The notes under the pieces: generated by a model | Told to the model about the DNA's origin: nothing | The model's database searches: none | Seen by the model: only the letters and a program-made list of their open reading frames with translations | Program-made: the position numbers and the translations under genes | Part shown: in pieces, positions 7,921-16,351 of the stretch | Layout of the letters: each line of letters begins with the position of its first letter | How positions within the stretch are numbered: position 1 is the first letter of the stretch | NCBI GenBank assembly: GCA_020632995.1 | Contig: JACKEN010000008.1 | Location: 248,001 to 312,000 of the forward strand | Direction of reading: 5' to 3' | Length of the DNA: 64,000 nt | DNA from: Deltaproteobacteria bacterium | GTDB taxonomy: Bacteria; Myxococcota; Kuafuiibacteriia; Kuafuiibacteriales; Kuafuiibacteriaceae

Positions 7921-8810
7921 GGCTGCTCCTCGGCGGTGGGGAGCAGGCTGAGCTGCGGTGCGGGCTCCGGGGTGACCTCGCCTGGCCACTCGGGCATGGC
8001 CTCGACCAGGGCGGGGCGAGCTCGGGCCACCAGGTGCGTGAACACGCGCCCCAGGCGCGGGGCGAAGGTGTCGTCGGGGGCGTGGGTGAAGAAGTAGACC
8101 TCGCGCCCCTCGTCGAGCCACTGGGTCACCGGCGCCTGCCACTGACCCAGGTAGCCGGAGGCGGCCCGGGTGTCGTTCTGGCCCACGAAGCGCACGAAGG
8201 GGCGCTGGCCGGGGGTCCGGGTGCGGACCGGGACGCGCGGCTTTCGCCCCTGGGCGGCCACGGTGGTGGCGTCGAGCACCTTGCTCGCGAACAGGGGTCG
8301 GCTGTCGAAGAGGACGCGGTCCATGCCGAGGTCGGTGAGGAGCCGTGTCAACCTGCCTTCCGTCTCACCCTCGTCGAACCAGTCCGGGTGTCGGACCTCG
8401 ACCGCGAGGGCGCGCCTCTCGGGGAAGGTCTCGAGGTAGCGGGCCAGGGCCTCGAAGCGGCTCTTGTCGAAGCTGGGGCCCAGCTGGAGGAAGAAGGGGC
8501 CGAGGCGGTCGCCGAGCGGATCCATGCGGGCGAAGAAGCGCTCCGTCTCGAGCTCTGCGCCCTCGAGCATGCGCTCGTGGCTGATGACGCGCGGGAGCTT
8601 GAAGCAGAAGCGGAAGCCCTCCGGCACGTCCTCGCGCCAGCGGGCCACCACGTCTTCGGGGGGGAGGGCGTAGAAGGTGGAGTTGGCCTCCACCGCGCCG
8701 AACACCTGGGCGTAGTGCCTCAGGTAGTCCCGGGGCTTGGCGTCGGGCGGGAAGAGGTTCCCCACCCAGCCCCGGAACGCCCACAGCGGGCAGCCGACGC
8801 GCAGCGCCAT
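7917..8810 (-). CDS. DUF72 (YecE-like) TIM-barrel protein
   Basis: 297 residues from ATG 8810 (an in-frame TTG lies at 8816). Family signatures are GCPLWAFRGWVGNLFPP at the start, EANSTFYALP near residue 43, FRFCFKLPRVISHER near 73, GPFFLQLGPSF near 110 and AVEVRHPDWF near 140, with VYFFTHAPDDTFAP near the C-terminus. DUF72 proteins are widespread TIM barrels of unproven function. The gene is promoter-proximal in a two-gene unit with the CARF protein and overlaps it by 4 nt. The gap to the divergent gene on the right is only about 60 bp, so a shared bidirectional promoter is likely. Confidence 0.92.
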   Translation of the reverse strand: MALRVGCPLWAFRGWVGNLFPPDAKPRDYLRHYAQVFGAVEANSTFYALPPEDVVARWREDVPEGFRFCFKLPRVISHERMLEGAELETERFFARMDPLGDRLGPFFLQLGPSFDKSRFEALARYLETFPERRALAVEVRHPDWFDEGETEGRLTRLLTDLGMDRVLFDSRPLFASKVLDATTVAAQGRKPRVPVRTRTPGQRPFVRFVGQNDTRAASGYLGQWQAPVTQWLDEGREVYFFTHAPDDTFAPRLGRVFTHLVARARPALVEAMPEWPGEVTPEPAPQLSLLPTAEEQP

Positions 8811-8870
8811 GCCCAACCCTTACCACCCCTGGTAAGCGCGGCGGAGCCCCGGATCCGTCATCGTAGGCGG

Positions 8871-9536
8871 GTGGTGAGCGCGCCGCGCATGCTCTACCGC
8901 CTGGAGGTCGCGGGCCGGGACTGGCTCCACGTGGGGCGGGCGCTGGACCAGAGCCCCCGCCTCGGCCTGCTGCGGGCCCAGAACGTGGCCCAGGCCCTGG
9001 TGTTCCTGCTCGGGAGCCCGCACCTGCCGGGCGAGACCGCGCAGGACCGCCTGCGCTTCGTCCTCGCGTACCTGAACGAGGGTGGGCTGCCGGTGCGCCT
9101 GCCGATGGGGCGCGCGGGGCTCCGACCCGCACTGCTCGGGCCGGACGAGGAGGAGGTGGGGGCGGGGCCGGGCGTGGTGTTCCTGGCTGCGATGGCACGG
9201 GCCGACGCGGCGGTCGGGGTGGTGGGGCGGCTCATGGTGCACCGCGAGGTGGTGGCCCTGGCGGCGCTCGCGGGGGCGCCGCTCGAGGGGGCGCCCTGGC
9301 GGGTCCGTGGCGCGTTCGTGGCCGCGGTGGCCGCGGTGGAGGCGGAGCGGGACGAAGAGGCGGTCGCGCTGTGCCTGCAAGCCGGGTTGCCGGCGATCGC
9401 GGCCTGGGGTTGGGCGCTGGGTGCGGCGATCCGGCGCGGGTCGGTGCGGAGCCCGCGGGAGCTGGGGCGGTGGGTGGAGGGGCGCTTGCGGGATCCTACC
9501 TGGCCGTTGGGGCCGGAGCCGATGAAGACCTGGTAG
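8871..9536 (+). CDS. Hypothetical protein, divergent from DUF72-CARF pair
   Basis: About 221 residues (GTG 8871 or 8874, or ATG 8889). It has an Ala/Leu/Gly-rich globular composition with conserved-looking stretches RDWLHVGRALDQSPRLGLLR and QDRLRFVLAYLNEGGLPVRL, and no signal peptide, membrane span or catalytic motif that I recognise. The codon usage is typical of the window, and the usual CAG/CTG codons are broken only at 9377, where CAA and TTG form the dispersed palindrome. It starts about 60 bp from the DUF72 gene on the other strand, so it may be co-regulated with it. No function is proposed. Confidence 0.7.
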   Translation: MVSAPRMLYRLEVAGRDWLHVGRALDQSPRLGLLRAQNVAQALVFLLGSPHLPGETAQDRLRFVLAYLNEGGLPVRLPMGRAGLRPALLGPDEEEVGAGPGVVFLAAMARADAAVGVVGRLMVHREVVALAALAGAPLEGAPWRVRGAFVAAVAAVEAERDEEAVALCLQAGLPAIAAWGWALGAAIRRGSVRSPRELGRWVEGRLRDPTWPLGPEPMKTW

Positions 9537-9554
9537 CTCGGTGAGGCTGGGTTC

Positions 9555-10133
9555 TTGGTGAGGGTCGCGCAATGCGCGGATGGCCTGGTAGGCTGGAGCG
9601 TGGCCTCGTATGCGCTCCGCTCCGGCGCTCAGCTCGTCACCGCGACGCCAGACGTGGGCGACGCCGCCGCTCTGTTGGCCTACGTGAACCGCGTGGCCGC
9701 GGAGAGCGACTTCCTCACGTTCGGCCCGGGTGAGCACGGCATCACCCTGGCGGAGGAGGTGGCCTTCCTCGAGGCGGGTGCGTCCACGTGGCGCTTCCTC
9801 CGCAAGGCCACGATCGAGGGGGAGATCGTGGGTTTCCTGGACCTGCGGCGCTCCCCCCGACCTCGCCTCCAGCACACCGGTCAGTTCGGGATCAGCGTCC
9901 GCAAGGATCGCTGGCGTCAGGGCGTGGGTCGCATCCTGTTGTCGGAGCTCCTGGACTGGGCGGTGAGCGTGGGGATGCGCAAGATCGACCTGCGGGTGCG
10001 GGCCGACAACGTGGGCGCTCAGGCCCTCTATCGGAGCCTCGGCTTCGTCGAGGAGGGGCGGGTGACTCGGGCCATGATGATCGGCGGAGCGTTCTTCGAT
10101 GAGCTCTTGATGGGCCGCGTGATCGACCCCTGA
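9555..10133 (+). CDS. GNAT family N-acetyltransferase
   Basis: 192 residues. The GNAT core is clear: ISVRKDRWRQGVGRILLSEL near residue 114 (motif A, R/Q-x-x-G-x-G/A for acetyl-CoA), then RKIDLRVRADNVGAQALYRS (motif B) and LGFVEEG. It resembles the RimJ/RimL-like branch acting on proteins or small molecules. GAGG at 9543-9546 sits 8 nt before TTG 9555, which supports that start; GTG 9600 would also keep the whole domain. It follows the preceding gene by 18 bp, possibly in the same transcript. Confidence 0.88.
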   Translation: MVRVAQCADGLVGWSVASYALRSGAQLVTATPDVGDAAALLAYVNRVAAESDFLTFGPGEHGITLAEEVAFLEAGASTWRFLRKATIEGEIVGFLDLRRSPRPRLQHTGQFGISVRKDRWRQGVGRILLSELLDWAVSVGMRKIDLRVRADNVGAQALYRSLGFVEEGRVTRAMMIGGAFFDELLMGRVIDP

Positions 10134-10148
10134 CCGCGAGCTCGATGG

Positions 10149-11288
10149 TCACTTGGGCTGCTTGGCCAGCCAGGTGGCGATCGCGTGCGCCTCGGCCAGC
10201 CGCTGACCGGCCCGACCCGCCCCTGCCGGTGGCGGTGTCGGCAGGGCCTCTTGCGCGAGGACGTCCGCCGGGTCACCGCAGCGCCCGCCACGCAGGTTGC
10301 AGTACGCGGCCTTGACCTGGATGGCGTCGTGGCGACGACGGAGCTCGTCGGGGAGCAGCTTCAGGGTGCTCCCGTTCCAGACCGCGATGACGTCTTCCGG
10401 CTGCAATATTCGTTGCAACCAGGCGAGGGCCCCGTCTTGCGATGCGTGGTACTCGACGTCTTCGCCCTCGAGGCCCAAGCGCGCCAGGTACGCAGGCGAC
10501 GGGTCACCCCGGCTCGGACGAAAGAACGCCTCCTCGACCTCACCCGTGCCCATGCGCGTCGCCACCCACTGGAGGACCTCTGGGCGGCGGGGATCCGCGC
10601 GGGTCGCGAGCTCTGCCGCCTCCGCGTAGACGAGCACGACTCGCCCCTTCGAGAGGGCCTCGGGGACGGAGCGGGAGCTCCGCTGAGGCCTATGGCGCAC
10701 CCGCGGTGAGTCACCGGTGCTCCTCCGCCGCTCGAGCTGCTCGTCGTTCATGCGCTCGAACACCGTCAGGAGCGGCTCGAAGCGGTCGGAGTCGCCCTCG
10801 AGGATCCCGAGGGCGGAGATCGCGGCCTCGAGCGTCGAGAGGTACTCGGGTCGGGGCTCGCGCCGCACCTTGTAGCGGCTGGGCCGCTCCGGGCGCAGCT
10901 GGACGTGGGGCAGCGCCGAGAGCCAGGGGTTGTCGCAGTACAGGCGATGGGCCTGGGCCCAGGTGCCGTCGAGGAGGATCAGCTGGTCCAGCGGAGCCTG
11001 TTCGGCGAGCTCGCACAGATCTTTGGCGTCGGGGCGCGGATACAGGAGCGCGACCCGCCCGCTCGAGGTGAAGGGCTCGAAGATCGCCCTCCCGTCCTGC
11101 CTCGACGCGACGAGGAGGCGGCTGCGGGCCAACGCAGAGACCAGCATCCGGGCCGAGCCGAAGGGGTGGGTGCGCTCGCGTGGGTGCTGGAGCACCACGA
11201 CCTCGGTCCGGTTGTCGATCTGGGGCACCGCTGCGCAGAGGCACAGCTCGAGCGGGCGATGGCAGCGGTGACAGGTGGGCCGGGGCAC
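10149..11288 (-). CDS. DTW-domain tRNA-uridine aminocarboxypropyltransferase with C-terminal extension
   Basis: 379 residues from GTG 11288, 2 nt after the sppA stop. Residues 1-190 are a DTW domain: zinc cysteines CHRCHRPLELCLC at 6-18, HPRERTHPFGSARM near 35, and LLDGTWAQAHRLY near 105, holding the D-x-T-W signature. This family (TapT/TuaA) transfers the aminocarboxypropyl group of SAM to uridine 47 or 20 of tRNA. The C-terminal ~170 residues (from RVVLVYAEAAE) are not part of the usual ~200-residue enzyme and include two cysteines in CNLRGGRCGDP; they may be an extra RNA-binding or nuclease-like domain. The gene is last in the VanX-SppA-DTW unit. Confidence 0.85.
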   Translation of the reverse strand: MPRPTCHRCHRPLELCLCAAVPQIDNRTEVVVLQHPRERTHPFGSARMLVSALARSRLLVASRQDGRAIFEPFTSSGRVALLYPRPDAKDLCELAEQAPLDQLILLDGTWAQAHRLYCDNPWLSALPHVQLRPERPSRYKVRREPRPEYLSTLEAAISALGILEGDSDRFEPLLTVFERMNDEQLERRRSTGDSPRVRHRPQRSSRSVPEALSKGRVVLVYAEAAELATRADPRRPEVLQWVATRMGTGEVEEAFFRPSRGDPSPAYLARLGLEGEDVEYHASQDGALAWLQRILQPEDVIAVWNGSTLKLLPDELRRRHDAIQVKAAYCNLRGGRCGDPADVLAQEALPTPPPAGAGRAGQRLAEAHAIATWLAKQPK

Positions 11289-11290
11289 CT

Positions 11291-13111
11291 TCAGCCGATC
11301 CAGGGGAGGTACGCGGCGGCTCGGAGGGGCCCGGGCGTGGTGAGGGTGAGGGCCACCAGCTCCGTGAGCACCGCGCCGCCTTCGCCGCGGGCCAACAGCT
11401 TCAGGAGCGCGGGCAAGTCAGATTGCGTTTCGCGCCCCAGCGCGCCGCCGAGGCTCGGCAGGCCGATCACCCCGGCGCCGCTCTTCTTGTCGGGCTGGTA
11501 GGGCTGGGGGCGCGGGCGGGGGCGGAGGGCGTGGACGAGCACCGGCTCGGCCTCGAACGCGCCGCCGGCCTCTTCCTTGGCCCGGGCGACCGCCTCCTCC
11601 ATGCCGCCGAGGCCGTCCACCAGGCCCTGGGCCTTGGCCTCGGCGCCGATCCACACCCGGCCCTCGGCCACCTGGTGGATCTCGTCCGGGGTGCGGCCGC
11701 GTGCGTCGGCGACGAGGGCGAGGAAGTCCTGGTACATGGCCCCGACCTCCTTGGCCGCGTGGGCGCGGGCGCGATCGTCGAGGCCGCTCCAGGGGTCGTA
11801 GAGGCCGGCGTTGGCGTACTGCTTGATGACGTCGTGGCCCACCGCGAGCTTTCGGCCCAGCTCGGGCCAGGTGGGGAGCATCGCGAACACGCCGATGCTC
11901 CCGGTGACGGTGAGGGGCGAGGCCACGATCGCCCGGGCCCCGCACGCGACGTAGTAGCCGCCGCTGGCCGCCACGTCGCCGAAGCAGGCGATCACCGGCT
12001 TGTCGAAGTTGAGGCGGCGCACCGCGGCGAAGATCGCGTCGGACGCGGTGACGCTGCCGCCGCGGCTGTTCACGTGGAGCACCACCGCGCCGATGCTCTT
12101 GTCCGAGAGCGCCGCGCGCACGTCGTCCACCACCGCGCGCCGGACCGCCATGCGCTCGCCGCCGCCGCCGAAGCCGGGGGCCTGGTCGACGATGCTGCCG
12201 TGGACCTCGACCACCCCCACGCGCTTCTTCCTGCGGGCGAAGGGGGAGCGCAGGGCGTAGGCGTCGACGTAGGTGCCGGCGCCCAAGAGCGTTGGGGGCT
12301 CCTCGAGGTCGCCCACCGTCTGGACCTCCTCGACGAGGTCCTCCTCACGCACCAGGCTCTGCACGAAGCCCTGGGCCTTCGCGTGGGTGCCCACCATCGG
12401 AGACTCCGTCAACAGAGCTTGCGCAGAGTCGGCGTCGAAGCGGCCGCCCTCGATGAGCCCGTCGACGAGGGCGTGGTCGAGGGCGTGGACCAGGGCCTCG
12501 GTCTGCTCGCGGTCGTAGGGGCTGCGATCGGTGCGGGTGAACTGCTCGGGGGCGGACTTGTAGCGCCCCATCGCTGCCACCTCCATGGTGACGCCGAGCT
12601 TGGCCAGGGTGTCCTTCAAGAAGAGGCCGGGGGCGGCGGTGCCGGTGGCGGCGAGGCTGCCGCTCGGGGGCATGCAGAGGCGGGTGGCGGCGGAGGCCAC
12701 CAGCACCTCGCGGTTGCCCGCGGCGGGATCCATGAACACCACCACCTGGCGCCCCGCCCGCTGGACCCTGAGGAGCTGCCGGCGGATCTCGTCCGCCGCA
12801 GCCCAGCCTGCAGAGAGCGGGCCCACCCGGACCAACACGCCCCGGGCGTGGGGGTCGGCCACGAAGGCGTCCACGAAGCGGCGCAGGCGCGACAGCACCA
12901 CCCGCGGGCCCTCGGTGCGGCGCAGGATCTTGCGCAAGACGTCTTGCGCCCAGCGCTCGACCGGGCGGAGCTCCATCACCTCGCCTTCGATCCACAGCTC
13001 GGCCCAACCGTCGCCCTTGAGGAGGCGGCGGCGGGCGCGCAGGCGGAAGGGGTACGCCAGCAGGCGCGCGAGGAAGGTCAGGGGGAACAGGAGCGCTCGG
13101 ATGATGCGCAC
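11291..13111 (-). CDS. sppA: Signal peptide peptidase SppA, long (67K-type) form
   Basis: 606 residues from GTG 13111, the long two-domain form. It has one N-terminal membrane anchor region, then a first S49 half with the general-base lysine in GRYKSAPEQF (about K184), and a second half with the nucleophile in DVAASGGYYVACGA (about S383) and GSIGVF downstream. It degrades signal peptides left in the membrane after secretion. The gene begins 3 bp after the dipeptidase stop and is followed at 2 nt by the DTW gene, so it is the middle gene of a tight operon. Dispersed palindromes lie at 11413 and 12934. Confidence 0.93.
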   Translation of the reverse strand: MRIIRALLFPLTFLARLLAYPFRLRARRRLLKGDGWAELWIEGEVMELRPVERWAQDVLRKILRRTEGPRVVLSRLRRFVDAFVADPHARGVLVRVGPLSAGWAAADEIRRQLLRVQRAGRQVVVFMDPAAGNREVLVASAATRLCMPPSGSLAATGTAAPGLFLKDTLAKLGVTMEVAAMGRYKSAPEQFTRTDRSPYDREQTEALVHALDHALVDGLIEGGRFDADSAQALLTESPMVGTHAKAQGFVQSLVREEDLVEEVQTVGDLEEPPTLLGAGTYVDAYALRSPFARRKKRVGVVEVHGSIVDQAPGFGGGGERMAVRRAVVDDVRAALSDKSIGAVVLHVNSRGGSVTASDAIFAAVRRLNFDKPVIACFGDVAASGGYYVACGARAIVASPLTVTGSIGVFAMLPTWPELGRKLAVGHDVIKQYANAGLYDPWSGLDDRARAHAAKEVGAMYQDFLALVADARGRTPDEIHQVAEGRVWIGAEAKAQGLVDGLGGMEEAVARAKEEAGGAFEAEPVLVHALRPRPRPQPYQPDKKSGAGVIGLPSLGGALGRETQSDLPALLKLLARGEGGAVLTELVALTLTTPGPLRAAAYLPWIG

Positions 13112-13114
13112 GGG

Positions 13115-13780
13115 CTAGTCCTTTGGCCGCGGGACGGCGTTGAAGGGAACGCTCAGGCGGCGGTACTTCTTCCGGATCTGGGCGGCGGGGGCGGCGTTGA
13201 AGTGCCACCACTCGTTCCGGATCATGCTGAAGCCGCCGCCCACCGTCATCGATGTACGCAGGATCTGGCGACGGTCTACCTGTTCCTGGCTGAGTTCACC
13301 GTTCTTCACGAAGCGGGCCTCGTGGCGGGGCTCGGCCAGCTTGCCGAGGTGGTCATAGGGGGTGCCCATGTCCAGCTCCTTGCCGTCCGCGTCGGCCAGG
13401 GTCAGGTCGACCGCGGCGCCGTAGCTGTGGATGCTCCCGGTCGCGGTGTTGGGGTTGGCCACGTAGGCCGCCTTCGACGTCCCCTTCACCGCGTCCCACA
13501 GGACGTGCTGGATGGGGTCGGGGCGGTAGCAGTCCTTGAACATCAGGCGCAGCCCGGGGTGGTGCTCATCGAGCCAGTGCTGCGCCTCAACCACCTGCTT
13601 GGCGACCTCGCGCCGCAGGAGGCACCGGGCCTCGGGGTAGACCTTCTGGCCGAAGAAGTTGTCGGCGGTGGCGTAGCGGATGTCGAGGAGGAAGCGCCGG
13701 TCCAGACCGGTCACGTCCACCAGGTCGGCGGCGGCAGCGGGCGGGGCCGCGCACATGAGGATCAGGAGCCCGCCGAGCAT
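13115..13780 (-). CDS. D-alanyl-D-alanine dipeptidase (VanX/DdpX family), secreted
   Basis: 221 residues from ATG 13780 (TTG 13816 is a less likely start). A signal peptide (MLGGLLILMCAAPPAAA) is followed by the M15D fold: FKDCYRPDPIQHVLWD near residue 80, the zinc and substrate motif SIHSYGAAVDLTL (S-x-H-x6-D) near 115 and the second zinc/acid pair NEWWHF near 185. Such enzymes cleave D-Ala-D-Ala to free D-Ala in the periplasm. No VanH/VanA genes are near, so wall recycling or murein-peptide use is more likely than glycopeptide resistance. It is first gene of the operon with sppA and the DTW gene. Confidence 0.93.
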   Translation of the reverse strand: MLGGLLILMCAAPPAAAADLVDVTGLDRRFLLDIRYATADNFFGQKVYPEARCLLRREVAKQVVEAQHWLDEHHPGLRLMFKDCYRPDPIQHVLWDAVKGTSKAAYVANPNTATGSIHSYGAAVDLTLADADGKELDMGTPYDHLGKLAEPRHEARFVKNGELSQEQVDRRQILRTSMTVGGGFSMIRNEWWHFNAAPAAQIRKKYRRLSVPFNAVPRPKD

Positions 13781-13848
13781 CGACAGATGGTGGCGCGGGC
13801 GACGCCCCCGGCACAAGTCCCGGCTGGGTTTCGTGCTAGAAGAGCGGA

Positions 13849-14505
13849 ATGCGGTGGGCCGTGGTCTCGAGCGTGCTGGTGCTCACGGGGTGCCCGGGGG
13901 CCATCGACGATCCTGCGCCCTACCTGCAGGCGCGGGGCATCGACTCGGGGCTCGTCGCCGAGGACGCCGGCATCGACGCAGGCCCGCTTTCGGATGCGGG
14001 ACACCCCGACACCGGCGTGGTCTCGGACGCGGGCGAGGACACCCCCATCATCGTGCAGGCGGAGTACGCGTCGGTGCTCCAGGCCCCGATGGCCAAGCGC
14101 GACGACCCCGAGGCCCAGAACGGGCAGTACGTGGTGGTGCCGGCGGGCGAACCGGTGAACGGAGATCCCGACTCGGTCACCGCCGGCCGCATGGACCTCG
14201 CCTTCGTCCTCGACGCCGCGGCCACGGTGCGGGTCTTCGGGCGGGTGCGGGTGCCCGACACCAACGGCGACTCGTACTGGGTGCGCATGGACGGCGGGGC
14301 GTGGATCCAGTGGAACGGCATCAACCTGGACCACCCCGGGGTGTGGTGGTGGGCCCCGGTGCACGACTCCGACGACGGGGGCGCGGTGGTCGACTTCACC
14401 CTGGAGGCGGGGCGGCACGTGCTCGAGCTGCGCCAGCGTGAGGCTGGGATCGCGCTGGACGCGATCCTGGTGACCCGGGACCTGAACCTGGATCCCAACG
14501 GCTGA
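13849..14505 (+). CDS. Lipoprotein with CBM-like C-terminal domain
   Basis: 218 residues. The lipobox is V-L-V-L-T-G-C at residues 9-15, followed by an acidic Asp-Ala-Gly linker typical of this genome. From ~65 on (IIVQAEYASVLQAPM, then RVFGRVRVPDTNGDSYWVRM and LEAGRHVLELRQREAG with LDAILVTRD at the end) it reads as a CBM6/35-type beta-sandwich. These domains bind sugars or serve as accessory modules of outer-membrane lipoproteins. No catalytic domain is attached. It diverges from the dipeptidase gene. Confidence 0.8.
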   Translation: MRWAVVSSVLVLTGCPGAIDDPAPYLQARGIDSGLVAEDAGIDAGPLSDAGHPDTGVVSDAGEDTPIIVQAEYASVLQAPMAKRDDPEAQNGQYVVVPAGEPVNGDPDSVTAGRMDLAFVLDAAATVRVFGRVRVPDTNGDSYWVRMDGGAWIQWNGINLDHPGVWWWAPVHDSDDGGAVVDFTLEAGRHVLELRQREAGIALDAILVTRDLNLDPNG

Positions 14506-14548
14506 GCGCCTGGCCCTGCTGGCCAGATGCGGGTAGCCTCCCCGGGCT

Positions 14549-16309
14549 TTGGCGGACTCGAACAAGCCCCTCTACCTTCGGGGCCTGGACGCGGTGGAGC
14601 GGCTGGGCAACCACCTGCCGCACCCCTTCTGGCTCTTCTGCCTCCTCATCGTGGCCACGGTGCTCTTGTCTGCCGCCATGAACGCGGCGGGGGTGGTGGT
14701 GTACACCCCCGAGACCCAGGTGCTGCGGCGGGGTGGTCAACCTGGCTTGCAGGTGGAGGGCGGGCCCGACTTCGAGCCCCTCACCCTCGAGCTGAAGTCG
14801 GCGGCCAAGAGCGGTAAGCTCGTCAACCTCTACCTGGAGGTGCGGCGGGACGGGCAGGTGGTGGCGGAGCACCCGGTGGAGCGCGACGCCCTGGCGCACC
14901 TCGAGGTGGACGAGCCGGTGCTCCACACCCCGGGGACCTACCGGATCCACGTGGTCGCGCGCCCGGTGGCCATCCCGATCAAGTCGCTCCTGTCAGCCGA
15001 GGGCCTTAACTGGGCGGTGCTGAGCCTGGTCGAGAACTTCGCCCACTTCGAGCCGCTCGGCCTCGTGCTGGTGATGCTGATGGGCGTGTCGATCGCCGAG
15101 GGCGCGGGGCTCATCACCGCGGTGATGCGCGCGGTGGCGTTGGCGGTGCCGGAGCGCCTGATCGTGCCGGTGCTCTTCGCGCTCGCCGCGTGCGGCAACA
15201 TCGGGAGCGACGCGGGGGTGGTGGTGATCCCGCCCCTCGCCGCCGCGATCTTCAAGCAGATGGGCAAGAACCCCATCACCGGGTTGCTGGTGGGCTACGT
15301 GGGCGCCACCGCCGGCTTCACCGCGAACCTGCTCCCCGCCGGCACCGACGTGCTCGCGATGTCCCTCACCAACGCCGCCACCGGGAACGAGCCCGAGATC
15401 AGCGTGCTCGCCAACTGGTATTTCATGATCGTCTCGGTCTTCTTCCTCGCGATCCTCGGCACGGTGGTGACCCACCGCCTGGTGGAGCCGCGCCTGGGCG
15501 ACGTGGGTGGACCGGCGGGCGAGAAGGTGGCCGGCCTCAGCGCAGAGGAGAAGCGGGGCCTCGCCTTCGGGCTGGGGGCGGTGGCGTTGACCTTGGGGGT
15601 GTGGCTCCTGACCCTCCTCCCCGAGCAAGGGATCCTGCGGAACTCGGAGCCGGATCAGTTCTGGCGATCGCCCTTCTTCAAGGGCCTGGTGCCGATCCTC
15701 TTCACCCTCTTCGCGGTGGGTGGCCTGGCCTACGGCAAGGTGACTGGCAGCGTGAAGAGGGCGGACGACCTCCTGACCTTCATGGGCGACGCGATGAAGC
15801 GGATGGGCCCCTACATCGTGCTCGTGCTCGCCATCTCGCAGTTCACCGAGGCCTTCCAGTTCACCGCCCTCGACCGCTTCATCGCGATCAAGGGGGCCGA
15901 GATCCTGCGCGGGGTGGGCTTCGAGCAGTACCCCATCCCGTTCTTCGTCGCGTTCATCACCGCGGTGGCGGTGGCCAACCTCTTCATGGGCAGCGCATCG
16001 GCCAAGTGGGCCATCTTCGCCCCCATCTTCGTGCCGATGTTCATGAGCCTGGGCTACCACCCCGCCTTCACCCAGCTCCTGTACCGGGTGGGCGACTCCA
16101 TCACGAACTGCGTCAGCCCCCTGTACCCCTACTTCCCGCTCCTCCTCGGCTGGATCGCGGACGTCGACAAGGAGCGGGCCAAGGTGGGCACGGTGCTGGC
16201 CTACCTCGTGCCCTACGCCTCGGTGCTCCTGGTGGGGTGGATCCTGATGCTCGTGGTCTGGTACCTCCTCGGCCTCCCGGTGGGCCCGGGGAGCCCGATT
16301 CACATGTAG
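14549..16309 (+). CDS. AbgT-family transporter with enlarged first periplasmic loop
   Basis: 586 residues from TTG 14549. It has 12-13 membrane spans and the AbgT signatures ACGNIGSDAGVVVIPPLAA near residue 212, GYVGATAGFTANLLPAGTDV near 250 and MGSASAKWAIFAPIFVPM near 480. The family exports or imports p-aminobenzoyl-glutamate and can export sulfonamides by proton exchange. The protein is about 75 residues longer than usual because the loop after the first span (about residues 52-145) holds an Ig-like beta segment (LVNLYLEVRRDGQVVAEHPV). No abgA/abgB neighbours are seen, so the substrate is open. Confidence 0.9.
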   Translation: MADSNKPLYLRGLDAVERLGNHLPHPFWLFCLLIVATVLLSAAMNAAGVVVYTPETQVLRRGGQPGLQVEGGPDFEPLTLELKSAAKSGKLVNLYLEVRRDGQVVAEHPVERDALAHLEVDEPVLHTPGTYRIHVVARPVAIPIKSLLSAEGLNWAVLSLVENFAHFEPLGLVLVMLMGVSIAEGAGLITAVMRAVALAVPERLIVPVLFALAACGNIGSDAGVVVIPPLAAAIFKQMGKNPITGLLVGYVGATAGFTANLLPAGTDVLAMSLTNAATGNEPEISVLANWYFMIVSVFFLAILGTVVTHRLVEPRLGDVGGPAGEKVAGLSAEEKRGLAFGLGAVALTLGVWLLTLLPEQGILRNSEPDQFWRSPFFKGLVPILFTLFAVGGLAYGKVTGSVKRADDLLTFMGDAMKRMGPYIVLVLAISQFTEAFQFTALDRFIAIKGAEILRGVGFEQYPIPFFVAFITAVAVANLFMGSASAKWAIFAPIFVPMFMSLGYHPAFTQLLYRVGDSITNCVSPLYPYFPLLLGWIADVDKERAKVGTVLAYLVPYASVLLVGWILMLVVWYLLGLPVGPGSPIHM

Positions 16310-16351
16310 CTCCGGCTTGCTCGGCGGCGGGCGAAGTGCTCAAAGTGCCGC

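Noticed and set aside
6796..8810. Part of a complete type III CRISPR-Cas locus
   Set aside because: No Cas10, Csm/Cmr subunit, Cas6 or repeat array was found anywhere in the window.
13115..13780. Vancomycin-resistance determinant
   Set aside because: Only the dipeptidase fold is present; vanH and vanA-type ligase genes are missing and the neighbours are sppA and a tRNA-modifying enzyme.
11180..14158. A 992-codon plus-strand frame over sppA and the dipeptidase
   Set aside because: It has shadow composition and no recognisable domain; the minus-strand genes carry full catalytic motifs.
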